From contig OZ244055.1 of assembly GCA_965214975.1 (NCBI GenBank), positions 930,001 to 994,000 on the forward strand: a DNA stretch of 64,000 bases, in the 5' to 3' direction. Numbering within the stretch: the stretch's first letter is position 1; each line of letters opens with the position of its first letter. Under the pieces are notes generated by a model. The model had not been told where the DNA came from, made no database searches, and worked only from the letters and a program-made list of their open reading frames with translations. The position numbers and the translations under genes are program-made. Shown one piece after another: positions 62,363-64,000 of the stretch. The stretch is from JAJEBT01 sp965214975 (lineage in GTDB: Bacteria; Pseudomonadota; Alphaproteobacteria; MPNO01; UBA830).

Positions 62363-63885
62363 TCACGCCCGCGCGGTCTCGAACGTCGCGACGTTGCGCT
62401 TCTCCGGGTCGAACTCGACCCCGACGAGATGCACCGTCCGCCCCGGAGCCCTGTACTTGTCGGCGTAGCCCTTCTCGCGCAGCTGCCGCATCGCCGCGCC
62501 CCCGGAAGCCGAACCCAGCACCTTGAACTCGAACAGGTACGCGTGCCCGCCCGCCGTCACCGCCAGGTCGATCCGCCCGTGGCTCGTCGCGTCCTCCACC
62601 CGCGCGTCGAGACCCCACCCCGAGAGAAGCGAGTGGACCGCGGTCGCGTAGTGGCCCTCGTAGCGGACGACCGGCGTCTTCGCGTGCCAGTGGCACGGAA
62701 CGCTCGCGAAGAACGCCCGCAGCAGCGCCTCGAGGCCGGCGAGATCGGCGTCCGCCAGCAGCCGGCCGAGATTGCCCGCCCGGGCGACGTCCGCCATCTC
62801 CGGGGCCCAGGCCCGCAGCAGATGCCTGTTCAGGGCCTGGCGCACCTCCCTGTTGGGGTGGCCGAGCCGGTAGGCGGCGGATCCGTCCCGGGCGTCGACG
62901 TCGGTTATCGTCAGATATCCGGTCTGGAACAGCAGCGCCTGGTGCGGGATGTCGTCGACGTCGAAGGAAGACAGCAAGCCGTCGTCGACGACCGTTCCGT
63001 CGAGCTCCGTCGAAGGGATTCCGCGCGACTTCAGCAGGGCGACGAGAAAGGTCGGCGTGCCGGTCTCGAACCACCACGCCCAGAACCGCCGCTTGTTGAA
63101 CAGTTGCAGGATCCCGAAGGGGTTGTAGACCCTGTCCTCGCCGAGCCACGATTAGCCGTTGTACCACTCGCGGATCGCCTGGCGGTCGAGCCCGTCGAGC
63201 TCCGGCGCGAACGTCCTGTCGAGATCGGTCACCGTGTAGCCGCAGATCGCCGAGTGGCGTGAATCGAGCGTGATGTTCCTGAGATTGTTCATCCCAGAGA
63301 ACAGGCTCGTCCCGACGAACTTGCTCACCCCGGTGATGAAGCTGAACCCGATGTGGGGGTCGCTGTCCTTGAGGGCCGAGTAGAGCCCGCGCAGATCGTC
63401 GCGGTTCGCCCGCGCCAGCTCCGGATCCCCCAGGGCGTCGAGAACCGGCTTGTCGTACTCGTCCACCAGCACGACGACCCTCCGTCCCGTCCGCTCGTGA
63501 AGCATTCGAAGCAGGCGGGAGAAACGCAAGGGGGCGCTCGCCCGTCCTGGCCCGATTCCTCCTTGCTCCTCAAGCAGTTCAAGCTGTGTCGTGACGTCCT
63601 CGTCGAGAAAGCCCGGCTGCCCGAAATCGCCGCGCCCGAAGCTCAGACGCACGACCGGATGCGGCACCGACCAGTCCCAGTGGCCGTGAACGGCGAGTCC
63701 CTCGAACAGCTCCTTCAGCGTGTCGACGAACAGGCTCTTGCCGAACCGCCGCGGCCGCGACAGGAAACGGTGGTGCCTTCGTCGACCAGCCTTTTCGCGT
63801 AGCCGGTCTTGTCGACGCAGCAGTGGCCCTCCTCGCGGACCCTGCGGAAGGTCTGGATGCCGATCGGAAGCTTGCCGTGAAACAT
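62363..63885 (-). pseudogene. AAA-ATPase-like / PD-(D/E)XK nuclease family protein, copy 5 (broken)
   Basis: The same family, but inactivated. A one-base deletion near 63770 shifts the frame at residue about 36 (expected DEGTHHFLS). A 21-base deletion removes seven codons near 63705. A nonsense change at 63152-63154 turns NGYSW into NG-stop-SW. The C-terminal nuclease motif (GRIDLAV to YLFEFKVLG) is still intact. The N-terminus reads MFHGKLPIG instead of MDRRKLPIG, and the sequence upstream of 63875 is unrelated to the other leaders, so a recombination junction lies within the first codons. Confidence 0.85.
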
Positions 63886-64000
63886 ATCCGGACGGGAGGC
63901 GAGCGGAAGCGCGCGGCCCCGGGAGGTCGCGGATCGGAGGGCAGCGATCGCCGGCGCGGGCGTGGCGGAGACGGGTGGCGGACTTCCCCGATGCGGTCCG
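63886..64000. other. window end, unrelated sequence
   Basis: 115 bases upstream of copy 5 without the array promoter or leader. Nothing recognised. Confidence 0.4.

Larger units (their letters stand above)
55190..63885 (-). repeat. tandem array of AAA/PD-(D/E)XK gene units (copies 2-5)
   Basis: Four gene units repeat head to tail on the minus strand with a spacing of about 1850 bases (stops at 55248, 58757, 60612, 62363, after discounting the IS110 insert). Each unit has gene, promoter (TTGAGT-16-TAGAAT/TAAGAT) and a leader with GGGTGATCCC and GCCGGATCCGGC, ending GGGCCGGGGATCCG. The leader of copy 4 is shortened. Confidence 0.85.

Noticed and set aside
55190..63885. CRISPR array or integron cassette array
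   Set aside because: The repeat unit is a whole gene of about 1.5 kb with its promoter, not short spaced repeats, and no cas or integrase gene is present.

Overview
The window comes from a high-GC alphaproteobacterium. The evidence is a C4-pathway 5-aminolevulinate synthase (hemA), an NDUFS4-like accessory subunit of respiratory complex I, a FabI/AroC/PdxH housekeeping block, and the many ABC, TRAP and TTT uptake systems typical of heterotrophic alphaproteobacteria. No genus can be named from the sequence alone.

Layout. 1-9.4 kb is mostly core metabolism: the moaA 3' end, hemA, a universal stress protein, pdxH, a glycine-zipper lipoprotein, a MetE-like protein, fabI, aroC, tlyA, xseB and a beta-hydroxyacid dehydrogenase. 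9.8-13 kb is a tripartite tricarboxylate transporter with TctA and TctB fused. 13.4-15.6 kb holds a glutathione transferase, a Gfo/Idh oxidoreductase and a small helical protein resembling the N-terminal domain of malonyl-CoA decarboxylase. 15.8-20.5 kb is a complete branched-chain-amino-acid-type ABC operon (K-H-M-G-F). 21-26.1 kb is a decayed island: an ISAs1-like transposase remnant, an SDR gene, two DruA/DUF4338 fragments, a solo IS end, a truncated gene, and the first of five AAA/PD-(D/E)XK genes. 26.4-35 kb has an amidase, an orphan molybdopterin oxidoreductase subunit, a RidA protein and a second liv operon, followed by tRNA-Lys(CTT). 35-39.3 kb has an ankyrin protein, a MITE-like element and a TRAP operon whose dctQ is frameshifted. 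39.4-44.7 kb is a catabolic operon: recombinase-like HTH protein, SsuABC-like transporter, Rieske oxygenase, SDR and cupin. 44.8-49.3 kb is a foreign block: a restriction-modification pair whose SacI-like endonuclease is split by an IS, and a truncated IS1182-type transposase. 49.3-54.9 kb is a second catabolic group: hydrolase, SDR, ThDP enzyme, aspartate-dehydrogenase-like protein and Rieske oxygenase. 55.2-63.9 kb is a tandem array of four AAA/PD-(D/E)XK genes, interrupted by an IS110-type element.

How it works together. The uptake systems feed organic acids, amino-acid-like compounds and sulfonate- or aromatic-like compounds to adjacent oxidoreductases. All five binding-protein genes are followed at once by a strong RNA hairpin, a simple way to make much more binding protein than membrane component. 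The most unusual feature is the five-copy AAA/PD-(D/E)XK family. Its members share a promoter and a leader repeat and are mosaics of each other. They lie among fragments of restriction-modification, DruA and IS genes, which suggests a recombining, possibly defence-related gene family. That role is inference.
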